Source of the DNA: Candidatus Eisenbergiella merdavium
Lineage (GTDB): Bacteria; Bacillota; Clostridia; Lachnospirales; Lachnospiraceae
Direction: 5' to 3'
DNA: 64,000 nt
Assembly: GCA_019119595.1 (NCBI GenBank)
Contig: DWWS01000065.1
Coordinates: 34,133-98,132 of the forward strand
Below are positions 51,404-61,097 of this stretch, in pieces. The notes beneath the pieces are model-generated. The model was given only the letters and a program-made list of their open reading frames with translations. It ran no database searches and was not told where the DNA came from. Position 1 is the stretch's first letter. The number at the start of each line of letters is the position of its first letter. Position numbers and translations under genes: made by a program.

Positions 51404-51450
51404 CTTTGACCGTCTCAGACGAAATTCCTCAACGCCTGAGATGGTCAAAG
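51404..51450. promoter_or_regulatory. Long inverted repeat just upstream of nfo
   Basis: CTTTGACCGTCTCAG (51404-51418) with CTGAGATGGTCAAAG (51436-51450), one G-T mismatch, 17-base spacer, 20 bp before the nfo ATG. Could be an operator or a structured leader; too close to the start to be an ordinary terminator of nfo. Confidence 0.5.
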
Positions 51451-51638
51451 TTTCCTGTTTCCCATCATAGCATGGGCCGGGCCGAACCGCAATGGCCGGG
51501 CGCATTTTCATATTTTCGTATTTTCTGTTCCTGCGCGGTAAAATTCCTGCGCGGCAAAGTAGAAAATTTCATCAGTCTGTGCTATAGTGTCTGTAGTTTT
51601 ATGTAGTTTTATCATGATGGAACAAAAGGAGGCCGCTT

Positions 51639-52007
51639 ATGGATATCCATGCCTATTGGGATGCAGTGTTAAAGCAGGACGCAGATGCAATGAGGGCGTT
51701 CTTCCATGATACCGCATATATCAACTGGCACTGCACAAATGAGCATTTTACCGTTGAAGAGTTTATCCGGGCAAACTGCGAATATCCGGGAGAATGGGAC
51801 GGCATTGTAGAAAGAGTGGAGTGCACCGGTTCTTTGACCGTAACCGCTGTAAAGGTGTTCACGCTCAACAGAGAATTGTCTTTTCATGTGGTATCATTCA
51901 TCCATACCAATGACGGAAAAATTGATTCCATAGACGAATACTGGGGAGACGACGGCCCTGCACCGCAGTGGCGGCTGGATAAAAGGATCGGCTCGGCAAT
52001 ACGCTGA
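51639..52007 (+). CDS. SnoaL/NTF2-like protein
   Basis: 122 residues with the NTF2-fold pattern: YWDAVLKQDADAMRAFFHDT, FTVEEFIRANCEYPGEW and HTNDGKIDSIDEYWGDDGPA. The fold binds small ligands or acts as an isomerase/hydrolase; role unknown. AAAGGAGG precedes the ATG; it converges with the XRE membrane regulator (3 bp between stops). Confidence 0.82.
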   Translation: MDIHAYWDAVLKQDADAMRAFFHDTAYINWHCTNEHFTVEEFIRANCEYPGEWDGIVERVECTGSLTVTAVKVFTLNRELSFHVVSFIHTNDGKIDSIDEYWGDDGPAPQWRLDKRIGSAIR

Positions 52008-52010
52008 GGT

Positions 52011-52823
52011 TTACTGCGGGCCTGTCCGGCAGTCGCAGAAAAAGGAAACAAACGCCGATATCAGCAGGAGAAATACAGCAAGCATATCCCATATATCAAA
52101 AACGGCCACCGCAAGCATTTTTGAGAGAATGACATTGATGATCAGGATAAACGGCACAGCCAGCAGAAAAGTTATTCCTAAAGCAAATCCCTTCCTTTTT
52201 TTCCAAAAACGGGTAAAAACCGCGGCTATGATCCACAGGAATAGGACCGACGGCACTGCCGCCGCTGTGCCGACGGAAAATATCTCTTTCTCTTTTACCA
52301 GGCTGCTCAGCAAGAACAGATAAGGGACGATGAAAACGCTCAACGAAATGAGACTGGCTGCGCCCCCTCTTTTTCCCAGCAGGATACCCGGGAAAGCTAC
52401 TGCCCACGCGAAGGCAATGGAACTGACCGGGATCGGCGACCAGGTTAAACCGCCGGATGCGGCGAGATCGCAGATCAGGCAGACCAGGATACCCGTCAAA
52501 AGCGCCGCCGAAAACAGAAGGGAAACGATCCCGTTCCTTTTTCTGTTATTCTCATCCTTTCTTTTCAGGGCAAGCAGGTTTTCGTCCGCCTTTTTTTCAT
52601 AAATCCCCGTGTCGATCTTTTCCCCGCTTAACAGCTCGTTTACCGTGATACCCAGTATTCCGCAAAGCTCCAGCATGATAGATGAATCGGGCATGCTTTT
52701 TCCCGTTTCCCATTTGGATACGGCCCTGTCGGTAATGTTCAGCTTTTCTGCCAGCTGCGCCTGCGTCAGTTTCTTCTCTCTGCGGCATTCGGCAATAAAT
52801 TTTCCGATTTCTGTCTGTTCCAT
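52011..52823 (-). CDS. XRE regulator with C-terminal membrane domain
   Basis: 270 residues from the ATG at 52823, preceded by GGAGGAAAAGA; the frame open to 52928 has no better start. HTH: FIAECRREKKLTQAQLAEKL, then NITDRAVSKWETGKSMPDSS. From residue 90 on there are five to six hydrophobic helices (GIVSLLFSAALLTGILVCLI first). This is the common Firmicute type of XRE protein tied to the membrane, often with a role in stress or antibiotic sensing. Ligand unknown. Confidence 0.88.
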   Translation of the reverse strand: MEQTEIGKFIAECRREKKLTQAQLAEKLNITDRAVSKWETGKSMPDSSIMLELCGILGITVNELLSGEKIDTGIYEKKADENLLALKRKDENNRKRNGIVSLLFSAALLTGILVCLICDLAASGGLTWSPIPVSSIAFAWAVAFPGILLGKRGGAASLISLSVFIVPYLFLLSSLVKEKEIFSVGTAAAVPSVLFLWIIAAVFTRFWKKRKGFALGITFLLAVPFILIINVILSKMLAVAVFDIWDMLAVFLLLISAFVSFFCDCRTGPQ

Positions 52824-52985
52824 CTTCTTTTCCTCCATGTCAGGGCACCAGTTTTTCCCTTCTCCCCCAAATGCTACACCGAAGGCTGTGCTTTTTACAC
52901 GAACCAACGGTTGAATCGGGGGATTCAACCGTTAGTTGGGAAGCGTTCTGCCGCCTTTGTATTATTTTAACACATGCCCCTGGCA

Positions 52986-54803
52986 TTATCTATCCGGAGC
53001 GTTCAGAATCCGCATGAATTCCTCCCCGGTAATGGTCTCCTTTTCATACAGGTATTCGGACAGCTCGTCCAGCTTCTTCCGGTTCTCCAGGAGGATCTGT
53101 CTCGCCTTCTCATGCTGCTTTTTCACCAGCTCCACCACCTTGCCGTCGATGCGGGTCTGGGTCTCGGCGGAGCAGGCAAGGGAGGCGTCGCCGCCCAGGT
53201 ACTGGTTGGTGACGGTCTCCAGGGCCACCATGTCGAAATCCTCGCTCATGCCGTACCGGGTGATCATGGCGCGGGCAAGCTTCGTGGCCTGCTCGATGTC
53301 GTTGGAGGCGCCTGTGGTGATGGAGCCGAAGGCCACCTCCTCCGCCGCGCGGCCGCCGGTCAGCGTGGCGATCTTGTTTTCCAGCTCTTCCTTATTCATA
53401 AGGTAATGGTTGCCCTCGTCCACCTGCATGGTATAGCCAAGCGCGCCAGAGGTTCTGGGGATGATGGTAATCTTCTGCACCGGAGCGGAATTGATCTGCT
53501 TTGCCGCCACCAGCGCGTGGCCGATCTCATGATAGGAAACGATTTTCTTTTCATGGTCGGTCAGGATGGCGTTCTTCTTCTGGTAGCCTGCGATAACCAC
53601 CTCGATGCTCTCCTCCAGATCCGCCTGAGTGACCACCTTGCGGCCGTCGCGCACCGCGCGCAGTGCCGCCTCATTGACGATGTTGGCAAGCTCCGCGCCG
53701 GAAGCTCCGGAGGCCATGCGGGCGATCACCGAAAAATCCACGTCGGAATTTACCCTGATCTTCTTCGCGTGCACCTTCAAAATCTCCTCGCGGCCCTTCA
53801 GGTCGGGAAGCTCCACGGGCACCCGTCTGTCAAAGCGGCCGGGGCGCAGCAGGGCGGGATCCAGGGATTCCGGACGGTTGGTCGCCGCGAGGATGATCAC
53901 TCCGGTATTTCCTTCAAAACCGTCCATTTCGGTCAGAAGCTGGTTCAGCGTCTGCTCCCGCTCGTCGTTTCCGCCGAACTGGCCGTCCCGCTTCTTTCCG
54001 ATGGCGTCGATCTCATCGATGAAAACGATACAGGGAGCCTTTTCCTTCGCCTGCCTGAACAGGTCGCGCACCTTGGAGGCGCCCATGCCGACGAACATTT
54101 CCACGAATTCCGAGCCGGAGATGGAGAAGAAGGGGACGTTCGCCTCGCCCGCCACCGCCTTTGCCAGCATGGTCTTGCCGGTTCCGGGAGGGCCTACAAG
54201 CAGGATGCCCTTGGGCATGGACGCGCCGATCTCCTCGTACTGCTTCGGGTCGTGCAGGTAGCTGACGATCTCGGTCAGGTTCTCCTTCGCCTCATCCTCG
54301 CCCGCCACGTCGCTGAAGCGGATGCCCGCGGAGGATTTCACATAGACCTTGGCGTTGCTCTTTCCCATGCCGAACATCATGGAATTGCCGCCCATCTTGT
54401 TCATCGTCCGCTTGTACATGAGCTGACCGAAGATCACGAAAACCGCGATGGGAAGCGCCCAGGAAAGCAGGAAGCTCACGATGGGGGAGGCCTGCTCCAC
54501 AATCTCGGAGGCGAACTGCGCGCCGGAATCATGCAGCCGCTCCGTCAGGCCTGGGTCGTACATCAGTCCCGTTTTGTAGATCTGGGTATTGTCCTTGTTG
54601 GTAAACAGGATCTGATTGTCCTGCATCTCTACCTTCCCAATCTCCTTCTGCTCCGTCATATCCATGAAGGTGCCGTAGTCCACCTCGATGATCTGCGCCT
54701 GTAGCATACGGGGCATCACCAGAAAATTCAAAAGCATCAGGACCAGCATCACTATCGCATAATAGAATATAAACGGTTTTTTGGGCGTTTTTACCTCATT
54801 CAT
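52986..54803 (-). CDS. ftsH: ATP-dependent zinc metalloprotease FtsH
   Basis: 605 residues from the ATG at 54803 (AGAGGAG site). Helix 1 (about 10-30), a short extracytoplasmic domain, helix 2 (about 108-128), AAA domain with Walker A GPPGTGKT and [21 protein letters not shown], then the zinc protease motif [12 protein letters not shown]. FtsH degrades membrane and regulatory proteins. It overlaps the end of the upstream unknown gene (54796) by 8 bp. Confidence 0.96.
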   Translation of the reverse strand: MNEVKTPKKPFIFYYAIVMLVLMLLNFLVMPRMLQAQIIEVDYGTFMDMTEQKEIGKVEMQDNQILFTNKDNTQIYKTGLMYDPGLTERLHDSGAQFASEIVEQASPIVSFLLSWALPIAVFVIFGQLMYKRTMNKMGGNSMMFGMGKSNAKVYVKSSAGIRFSDVAGEDEAKENLTEIVSYLHDPKQYEEIGASMPKGILLVGPPGTGKTMLAKAVAGEANVPFFSISGSEFVEMFVGMGASKVRDLFRQAKEKAPCIVFIDEIDAIGKKRDGQFGGNDEREQTLNQLLTEMDGFEGNTGVIILAATNRPESLDPALLRPGRFDRRVPVELPDLKGREEILKVHAKKIRVNSDVDFSVIARMASGASGAELANIVNEAALRAVRDGRKVVTQADLEESIEVVIAGYQKKNAILTDHEKKIVSYHEIGHALVAAKQINSAPVQKITIIPRTSGALGYTMQVDEGNHYLMNKEELENKIATLTGGRAAEEVAFGSITTGASNDIEQATKLARAMITRYGMSEDFDMVALETVTNQYLGGDASLACSAETQTRIDGKVVELVKKQHEKARQILLENRKKLDELSEYLYEKETITGEEFMRILNAPDR

Positions 54804-55233
54804 CCTCTTTTCTCCTCTCTTCCTCACAGGCAAGCTGCTTTTCCACCGCCTTCAGGGCGGCGAGCAGCGCATGGTTCATGGACTGGGTGGCAAAATCGGC
54901 CGCGTATTCCGCATACAGGATGGCCGGTTCCGGGTCCTGCTTTTTTCTTTGGCCCCTTGAAAAATCCCCGTTTTCCGTTTCCTGAAGGATCTCCTTCACA
55001 CTCTCCTCATAGGTAAACAGGGCCCCGGCCAGCCTCGCGGCCGCCGGGAAGCCGCTCCCCTTTATCCTTTTGCGCAGAAGGAGCGCGGTCTGGGCTTCCT
55101 CGTCCTCCATCTGTCTGATCTCCTCGCGTATCCTGTCATGATCTCTGCCCTGGCAGAGCTGGATCCGGCTCTGAAGCTTTCCATACTGCTGTTCCATTTC
55201 ATACAGCTTGACAGAAAAAATTCCCTGATCCAC
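54796..55233 (-). CDS. Uncharacterised 145-residue coiled-coil protein upstream of ftsH
   Basis: Very charged helical protein: LYEMEQQYGKLQSRIQLCQG, then MEDEEAQTALLLRKRIKGSG and EESVKEILQETENGDFSRGQ. It has no signal or membrane segment. No family recognised. Its 3' end overlaps the ftsH start, so they are co-translated; a role with FtsH, such as assembly or substrate delivery, is a guess from this coupling alone. Confidence 0.65.
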   Translation of the reverse strand: MDQGIFSVKLYEMEQQYGKLQSRIQLCQGRDHDRIREEIRQMEDEEAQTALLLRKRIKGSGFPAAARLAGALFTYEESVKEILQETENGDFSRGQRKKQDPEPAILYAEYAADFATQSMNHALLAALKAVEKQLACEEERRKEDE

Positions 55234-55370
55234 TTCGCAGCTCTCCTTTCCCTCCGTCCGGAAGCACTCCGAAACGGCTTATTTCTTTTTTCCTGACTTT
55301 TCTGATGCATCTGATATTTTTTTACCTGAAATCCGTCCGGGCCGCCACACGCAGATTCTTCCGTTTGTCC

Positions 55371-55421
55371 TGACAAAAAGACCCGGATGTAAAAAATTTT
55401 TACACCCGGGCTTTTTTGTCA
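55371..55421. terminator. Strong bidirectional hairpin
   Basis: TGACAAAAAGACCCGGATGT runs into AAAAA/TTTTT and ACACCCGGGCTTTTTTGTCA, a near-perfect 51-base palindrome upstream of the FtsH operon and downstream of the tetR operon. Confidence 0.8.
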
Positions 55422-55516
55422 GCCTCTGTTTTCAAATTTATTCCGGCAGGGCGGGAGGCTTCTCTCCCAATTCCGAAGGCCGCCGCATCCGAACGGCGGA
55501 GCGCCGTGAAAATCCC

Positions 55517-56053
55517 TTAATCCTCCCGCAGGAAACTTCCGTCCATCAGGCGGATAAGCTGTCCCGCAAGCCGTTTGATGTCCACGTTGGGTCTGCCGCA
55601 GTATTCCACCATGACGCCCACCACGGCAAAGGTATAGAAATCCAGCGCCACCTGTGCGTCCAAGCGGCTCACATCCTGCAGAAGCTCTCTCCTGTCCACC
55701 ATTTCCTGAAAATAGGAGCGTACCGCTCCCATGATCAGCCGTTCCGTCTGCTCCCTGAGCTGGGAGGACAGAAGCTTGCGGATCATCCCCCTCGCCTGTA
55801 CCGCCCCCGAAAGGAACAGCTCCATCACCTCTTCTCTGGAATCCATCTGAAGACTTTTCTCCACCAGCTCCTCCATGGCCCGGTGCAGCGACCAGTCGAT
55901 CACGTCGAGAAGATCCTGGAAATGATAGTAAAAGGTCTGTCTGGTAATATGGCAGGCCTCCACGACATCCTTTACGGTGATCCTGTCAATGGGCTTTGTC
56001 CGGACAAGCTCCACAAACTCCCTGGCGATCCGCTCCTTCATATCAGATGGCAT
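55517..56053 (-). CDS. TetR-family transcriptional regulator
   Basis: 178 residues with the TetR N-terminal HTH: REFVELVRTKPIDRITVKDV then EACHITRQTFYYHFQDLLDV. The C-terminal ligand domain is mostly helical. It starts 11 bp inside the end of the unknown gene at 56043, so the two form one unit after guaB. Target unknown. Confidence 0.9.
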   Translation of the reverse strand: MPSDMKERIAREFVELVRTKPIDRITVKDVVEACHITRQTFYYHFQDLLDVIDWSLHRAMEELVEKSLQMDSREEVMELFLSGAVQARGMIRKLLSSQLREQTERLIMGAVRSYFQEMVDRRELLQDVSRLDAQVALDFYTFAVVGVMVEYCGRPNVDIKRLAGQLIRLMDGSFLRED

Positions 56054-56738
56054 GCTGTTCCTCCTCTGTCTGTTCCTCCCGCCCGTCTTCCTTTTCCGCC
56101 TTTTGGATCAGCCGCACGATACCCTCCTCCGGATAGGAAAGAAGCTGTCCGAACGAATAAGCCAGCCGCCTGTCCTCCTGTCTCGTATAGCGTCCCTGCC
56201 TGATCAGCTCCTGCTGCTCCTTCTTAAGCTTCAGATAGCTGTTAAGCGTTTCTTCCTGCCTGTAAAAAAGGAACAGCGGCTTTCCCCGGTTCGCTTCTTT
56301 GGGAAAAAGTGCGGTGAGCAGCGCCTCGTCCTCGGGATAAAAAAGGATTTCATACTGGCCGCACAGCCTCTTCACCTCCTCCAGATAGCTGTCCCGTTCC
56401 TGTCTGTCCGAAAACGGATGGCTCATGGCAAGCGTCTTCAGGCCGGAGGAGACCATCTCACAGAAGCAGTCCATGACGCCGAGCTGAAAGGAAAAGGGAT
56501 CGATCCGTCCGGATCTGAGACCCTCGCTTTCCGCAGACGCCAAAGCCGGCGCCTCGGCCGCCTCCGCGTATTCCTCATATTCCTCCCTGTCCAGCGAAAG
56601 GGGGATTCCGGATCTGCCCTTCACGTTGACGCCTCCGTACCAGGTTCCCTCCACCGTAAGGACGTCCCCGATCTCATATTCCAGAGAGGCCGCGTCGCTC
56701 TTTTTAACGATCCTGATTTTTCTTACCGCATTTTCCAT
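56043..56738 (-). CDS. Uncharacterised 231-residue protein between guaB and tetR
   Basis: The N-terminal 50 residues (IRIVKKSDAASLEYEIGDVL, then TVEGTWYGGVNVKG) look like a small beta-barrel. The middle is helical and rich in aromatic and acidic residues (FSFQLGVMDCFCEMVSSGLK), and a C-terminal coiled coil (KKEQQELIRQGRYTRQEDRR) follows. No family recognised. It is 28 bp downstream of guaB and overlaps tetR by 11 bp. Confidence 0.6.
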   Translation of the reverse strand: MENAVRKIRIVKKSDAASLEYEIGDVLTVEGTWYGGVNVKGRSGIPLSLDREEYEEYAEAAEAPALASAESEGLRSGRIDPFSFQLGVMDCFCEMVSSGLKTLAMSHPFSDRQERDSYLEEVKRLCGQYEILFYPEDEALLTALFPKEANRGKPLFLFYRQEETLNSYLKLKKEQQELIRQGRYTRQEDRRLAYSFGQLLSYPEEGIVRLIQKAEKEDGREEQTEEEQHAI

Positions 56739-56766
56739 GTCAGTCCGGTCTCCTTTTTTCAGCCTG

Positions 56767-58260
56767 TTATCTCTTGTCCCGGAGGGTCACGTCGTGCGCG
56801 CCGCCCTCCACGATGCTGGTGGAGGACACCAGCGTGATCTTGGCCCGCTTCTGAAGCTCCGGGATGGTGAGCGCGCCGCAGTTGCACATGGTGGATCTCA
56901 CCTTGCTTAAGGTCATGCTCACATTGTCGTGCAGGCTTCCGGCGTAGGGAACAAAGGAATCCACGCCCTCCTCAAAGGAAAGCTTTTTATCCCCGCCCAG
57001 GTCGTATCTCTGCCAGTTTCTCGCGCGGGCGCTGCCCTCGCCCCAGTATTCCTTCATGTAGCTTCCGTTGATGTTCACCCGCTTGGTGGGGCTTTCGTCA
57101 AAGCGGGCGAAATATCTGCCAAGCATCACGAAATCCGCTCCCATGGCAAGGGCAAGGGTGATGTGGTAATCATGCACGATTCCGCCGTCGGAGCAGATGG
57201 GAACATAGATTCCCGTTTCCCGGAAATATTCGTCTCTCGCCTTCGCCACCTCGATCACTGCCGTGGCCTGTCCTCTTCCGATGCCCTTCTGCTCCCTGGT
57301 GATGCAGATGGCGCCTCCGCCGATCCCCACCTTCACGAAATCCGCGCCCGCCTCCGCAAGGAAGCGGAAACCGTCGCCGTCCACCACATTTCCCGCGCCC
57401 ACCTTAACGCTGCGGCCGTTTTTTTTCCGGATATAGTCCAGGGTGATCCTCTGCCACTCGGAATAGCCCTCGGAGCTGTCGATGCACAGGGCATCCGCCC
57501 CCGCCTCCACCAGGGCCGGAACCCGCTCCTCATAATCTCTGGTGTTGATCCCGGCTCCCACCATATACCGCTTGGAGGTATCGATCAGCTCGTTCTCATT
57601 TTTCTTGTGCGTATCATAGTCCTTGCGGAACACCAGATAAACCAGCTCCTGCTTTTTGTTCACCAGCGGGAGGCAGTTGATCTTGTGCTCCCAGATGATG
57701 TCATTCGCTTCCTTCAGCGTGGTATCCTCGTCCGCATACACCAGATCCTCAAACCGGGTCATGAATTCGGAGACCTTCGTCTCCGGCCCCATCCGGCTGA
57801 CGCGGTAATCCTTGTTGGTCACGATCCCAAGAAGCTTTCCCCCGCTCCTCCCGTCCTCGGTGACGGCGACGGTGGAATGCCCGGTCCGCTCCGTGATGGC
57901 AAGCACGTCCCCCAACGTCATATCCGGCGACACGTTGGAATCGCTCACCACGAAGCCGGCCCGGTAGCGCTTGACCCTTCTCACCATTTCCGCCTGCTGC
58001 TCCACCGGCTGGGAGCCATAAATAAAGGACAGGCCGCCTTCCTGTGCCAGCGCGACCGCAAGTCTGTCGTCCGAAACAGACTGCATGATCGCGGACACCA
58101 TCGGAATGTTGATGGAAAGCTCCGGCTCCTGTCCTTTTTCATATCTTACCAGCGGCGTTTTCAGACTCACCTTCGACGGGATGCATTCCGTGGAGGAATA
58201 TCCCGGAATCAGAAGATATTCGCTGAACGTTCTTGACGGTTCCCCATAATAGATCGCCAT
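56767..58260 (-). CDS. guaB: Inosine-5'-monophosphate dehydrogenase, Tritrichomonas-like clade
   Basis: 497 residues. Two CBS domains (about 105-155 and 165-215) inside the barrel; [12 protein letters not shown]; catalytic loop [17 protein letters not shown] with C319; flap [20 protein letters not shown]; and a C-terminal [20 protein letters not shown]. Canonical bacterial GuaB has GPGSICTTR in the loop. The GGG(S/A)[17 protein letters not shown] form, C319 numbering and the [12 protein letters not shown] flap are those of the Tritrichomonas foetus enzyme as I remember it. The enzyme makes XMP, the committed step to GMP. Activity should be normal; drug sensitivity may differ. Confidence 0.95.
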   Translation of the reverse strand: MAIYYGEPSRTFSEYLLIPGYSSTECIPSKVSLKTPLVRYEKGQEPELSINIPMVSAIMQSVSDDRLAVALAQEGGLSFIYGSQPVEQQAEMVRRVKRYRAGFVVSDSNVSPDMTLGDVLAITERTGHSTVAVTEDGRSGGKLLGIVTNKDYRVSRMGPETKVSEFMTRFEDLVYADEDTTLKEANDIIWEHKINCLPLVNKKQELVYLVFRKDYDTHKKNENELIDTSKRYMVGAGINTRDYEERVPALVEAGADALCIDSSEGYSEWQRITLDYIRKKNGRSVKVGAGNVVDGDGFRFLAEAGADFVKVGIGGGAICITREQKGIGRGQATAVIEVAKARDEYFRETGIYVPICSDGGIVHDYHITLALAMGADFVMLGRYFARFDESPTKRVNINGSYMKEYWGEGSARARNWQRYDLGGDKKLSFEEGVDSFVPYAGSLHDNVSMTLSKVRSTMCNCGALTIPELQKRAKITLVSSTSIVEGGAHDVTLRDKR

Positions 58261-58366
58261 ACTGCCCCTCCTTTACTGGTTGTTGTTTCCATTATAGCCT
58301 GAGGCAGGGGGAGCGTCAACCATTGAAGCGCCGGTTCACCCATGTATGGGGATACTTAAACCTATC

Positions 58367-59032
58367 CTACATCTCCGCTTCAAACCGATCCATGTTGTCT
58401 ATTTTCCCGATCACCACGATCACGTCCCCGTCCTGCAGGCGGTAATCGGGCCGCACCTCGATGGTCGTCTCCTTTTCGCTTTCAATGGCGATCACGTTCA
58501 GGTGGTACTTTTTCCGGATCCCGTATTCCTCGATGCTCCTTCCCACCAGCTTTCCGGCCGCCCTGATCTGCCGGATCTCCACACTGTTATCCAGGGACAC
58601 ATAATCCAGAAAATTTCTGGAGATCAGCCTTTTGCCCAGACGGACCGCCATATCACGCTCCGGATAAACCACCTGAGCGCCCAGCTTTTCCAGAACGGCT
58701 CCCTGCTCCGCGGTCAGCGCCTTTGCGATCACGTTCGGAACGCCCATTTCCACCACGCACATGGTGGTCAGGATGCTGGTATCCATTTTTTCCCCGATAC
58801 AGACGATCACCGTATCACAGTTCTGGATCCCCACCTCCCGCAGGGTTTCCGCGGTCAGCTCGTCCACCACATAGGCGTAGTCCGTATACTGACGCAGCTC
58901 CTTTACCTTTATTTCGCTCTTATCCAGAACGATCACATCCTTGCCCGCCTTTGCGAGCGTTATGGCCAGCGCCGTTCCGAAACGTCCCAGCCCGATCACG
59001 CCGAAGGATTCGGCTTCCTGCTTCTTTTTCAT
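58367..59032 (-). CDS. TrkA/KtrA-type potassium channel regulatory subunit
   Basis: 221 residues from the ATG at 59032. RCK-N domain with GVIGLGRFGTALAITLAKAG (NAD(H)-binding glycines) and VIVLDKSEIKVKELR, then an RCK-C domain with GKLVGRSIEEYGIRKKYHLN and DGDVIVVIGKIDNM. It gates the TrkH-type channel encoded upstream. The order on the minus strand is small membrane protein, TrkH, TrkA. Confidence 0.92.
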   Translation of the reverse strand: MKKKQEAESFGVIGLGRFGTALAITLAKAGKDVIVLDKSEIKVKELRQYTDYAYVVDELTAETLREVGIQNCDTVIVCIGEKMDTSILTTMCVVEMGVPNVIAKALTAEQGAVLEKLGAQVVYPERDMAVRLGKRLISRNFLDYVSLDNSVEIRQIRAAGKLVGRSIEEYGIRKKYHLNVIAIESEKETTIEVRPDYRLQDGDVIVVIGKIDNMDRFEAEM

Positions 59033-59124
59033 TTTTTCAATTTTATTCCTTTCCTGCAAAGATTTCTATGATTCATTCCTGTAAAAAAATTTCCCCGCAT
59101 CAGGTCTCGCCCTCCGCGGACAGC

Positions 59125-60426
59125 TCAGCCGATCGTCACGGCCTCATGCGTATACCTGGCGTTCGGCTCCGGATGATCGATCCACATGGACAGCAGGGTA
59201 AACGCCCCGATCCTGCCCGTATACATCACCAGAATGATGACCAGCTTTCCCGCGATGGAAAGCCCCGGCGTGATGCCGGTGGAAAGCCCCACCGTGCCGA
59301 ACGCGGAAACCACCTCAAACAAAAGCTGGATAAAGGTGCAGCCCGGCTCAAGCACGCACATCAGAAACGTGGCGGCGCAGACCACTCCCAGAGAGATCAC
59401 CGTGATCTGGTTGGCCTTCGCCAGATTCTCCGGCGGGATATTCCTGCGGAAGGAGCTTAACGGCCGCTTGACAAAAATGCTCCTCGCCGACTGGACCAGT
59501 ACAAAAAAGGTGCTCGTTTTGATGCCGCCTCCCGTAGAGCCGGAGGACGCGCCGATGAACATCAGCACGCACAGGACGAACAGCCCCGCGTTGGAAAAGC
59601 CGCCGATGGCGTAGGTGGAAAAGCCCGCCGTTCTCGCTGAGACGCTCTGGAAAAAAGCGCCCAGCCAGGTAATCTCCTCCGTGGCCTTGAAAAGCAGCGT
59701 TCCCGCCACGGTCAGCACCGCGCTGGTCGTGATGACCACCTTGGAATGCAGGGTGAGCTTTTTAAACCGCCTCTGCTTCAGCACGTCCAGGATCACCAGA
59801 AAGCCGATGCCCCCGAAAATGATCAGAGCCGCCGTGGTCAGGTTCAGAAGCACGTTGCTCTGATAGGGGATCAGGTTGCGCATCCCTCCCAGAATATCGA
59901 AGCCTGAATTGTTAAAGGCCGCTATGGAATGAAACACGCTGATTCCCAGCGCATGGGCCGGGGAAAAATCCTGCAGAAAGACCGGAAAGCACAAAACCGC
60001 TCCCGTCACCTCAAAAAACAGCGTCATCTTCAGGATCGCCCGCACCAGCTTCACGATCCCGCCGAAGCTGTCCACGTTCAGCGCCTCCATCGCCAGCTTT
60101 CTTCCGCGGATCCCGACCCGCTTTCCCGCGGCAAGGATCAGGCCGACGCCCACGGAGGTCACGCCCAGCCCGCCGACCTGGATCAGCACAGCCACCACCG
60201 CCTGTCCGAACGGGGTAAAATGATCCGCCACGTCAATGGCGATCAGCCCTGTCACACAGACCGCGCTGGTGGAGGTAAACAGAGCGTCCACAAAGCTCAC
60301 CTCCGCGTCCGGCCTGACCGAAACGGGAAGCAGCAGAATAAGTGCCCCAAGCAGGATCACCAGCGCAAAGCCCATCGCTATGAGCCGTCCCGGCGGCTGC
60401 CTTTTGATAAAACGTATGAAAAACAT
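59125..60426 (-). CDS. TrkH/KtrB-family potassium uptake membrane protein
   Basis: 433 residues, eight to ten helices in four repeats, with the selectivity loops VDALFTSTSAVCVTGL, IAAFNNSGFDI, FQSVSARTAGFST and VSAFGTVGLSTGITPGL in order, the arrangement of KtrB/TrkH pores. It conducts K+ into the cell under control of the TrkA subunit. Its start lies 4 bp after the stop of the small membrane protein. Confidence 0.92.
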   Translation of the reverse strand: MFFIRFIKRQPPGRLIAMGFALVILLGALILLLPVSVRPDAEVSFVDALFTSTSAVCVTGLIAIDVADHFTPFGQAVVAVLIQVGGLGVTSVGVGLILAAGKRVGIRGRKLAMEALNVDSFGGIVKLVRAILKMTLFFEVTGAVLCFPVFLQDFSPAHALGISVFHSIAAFNNSGFDILGGMRNLIPYQSNVLLNLTTAALIIFGGIGFLVILDVLKQRRFKKLTLHSKVVITTSAVLTVAGTLLFKATEEITWLGAFFQSVSARTAGFSTYAIGGFSNAGLFVLCVLMFIGASSGSTGGGIKTSTFFVLVQSARSIFVKRPLSSFRRNIPPENLAKANQITVISLGVVCAATFLMCVLEPGCTFIQLLFEVVSAFGTVGLSTGITPGLSIAGKLVIILVMYTGRIGAFTLLSMWIDHPEPNARYTHEAVTIG

Positions 60427-60430
60427 GACT

Positions 60431-60931
60431 CTACCTCTTTTTTATGATGCAAACCGTTTCCGCCAGGGGAAGACAGCGTTTTTTCCCGTCCTTTTTCTTC
60501 TGGATGAAAAGCTCGCGCAGAAAACGCGCACGACCGGACGTTTCCAGAATCAGGAACGCCGCAAGAATCCCTCCCGCACAGAGGGCCGGAAATTTTCCCG
60601 CAAAAAGAAAGCCCGCCGGAAGGACAGCGGTTCGTTGCAGCCTTAGAAAGGCGCTCTTTTTCAAAACAGCTGCGGCGCAGTCCGACGCGGCAGCCTCCTG
60701 CGCGTCAACCGGGCCGGAAATATTGCGGTCCACAAGCAGGACAGGCCCGCCGGACACGATTCGTTCCTGCGTTCCCTGCAGTACAGAGCCGACAGACGCC
60801 GTCCGCTCAAAAGAAACGGAAGGCTCGACAGCCGTGTCTCCCGCCGCCTGGCATAATATGTACACAATAAGCAAAAACGTGAGCGTCCAGCCGAATCCCA
60901 TATCCGCCCACAGCCTGCGTGCCTGAATCAC
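60431..60931 (-). CDS. Uncharacterised membrane protein leading the potassium operon
   Basis: 166 residues from the GTG at 60931, which has AGGAGG eight bases before it; the frame reaches 61078 but those starts lack a site. Helix 1 (about 11-28, GWTLTFLLIVYILCQAAG), an extracytoplasmic part with VDRNISGPVDAQEAAAS, helix 2 (about 108-132, AGFLFAGKFPALCAGGILAA), and a basic cytoplasmic end. No family recognised. Four bases from trkH, so coupled; an accessory role in K+ uptake is only inferred. Confidence 0.6.
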   Translation of the reverse strand: MIQARRLWADMGFGWTLTFLLIVYILCQAAGDTAVEPSVSFERTASVGSVLQGTQERIVSGGPVLLVDRNISGPVDAQEAAASDCAAAVLKKSAFLRLQRTAVLPAGFLFAGKFPALCAGGILAAFLILETSGRARFLRELFIQKKKDGKKRCLPLAETVCIIKKR

Positions 60932-61097
60932 TTTCCCTTCCTCCTGTACCCCCTGAGCAATATCTAACATAGCATTCCCGCAGGGCTTTGTCAATATACG
61001 CGGGGAGGCGGGCAAAGCGCGGCGGGCGCACACTGAAGCACAGCGCGGCTTTGCGAAAGGACGGATGAGCCACAGCAAACGGCGGCGAGAAGCGTCG

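Noticed and set aside
52974..54704. 576-codon + strand frame across ftsH
   Set aside because: Antisense of a highly conserved gene; composition (HDDG/LHL-rich) is that of codon-complement shadows.
56929..58236. 435-codon + strand frame opposite guaB
   Set aside because: Shadow only; guaB motifs are complete on the other strand.
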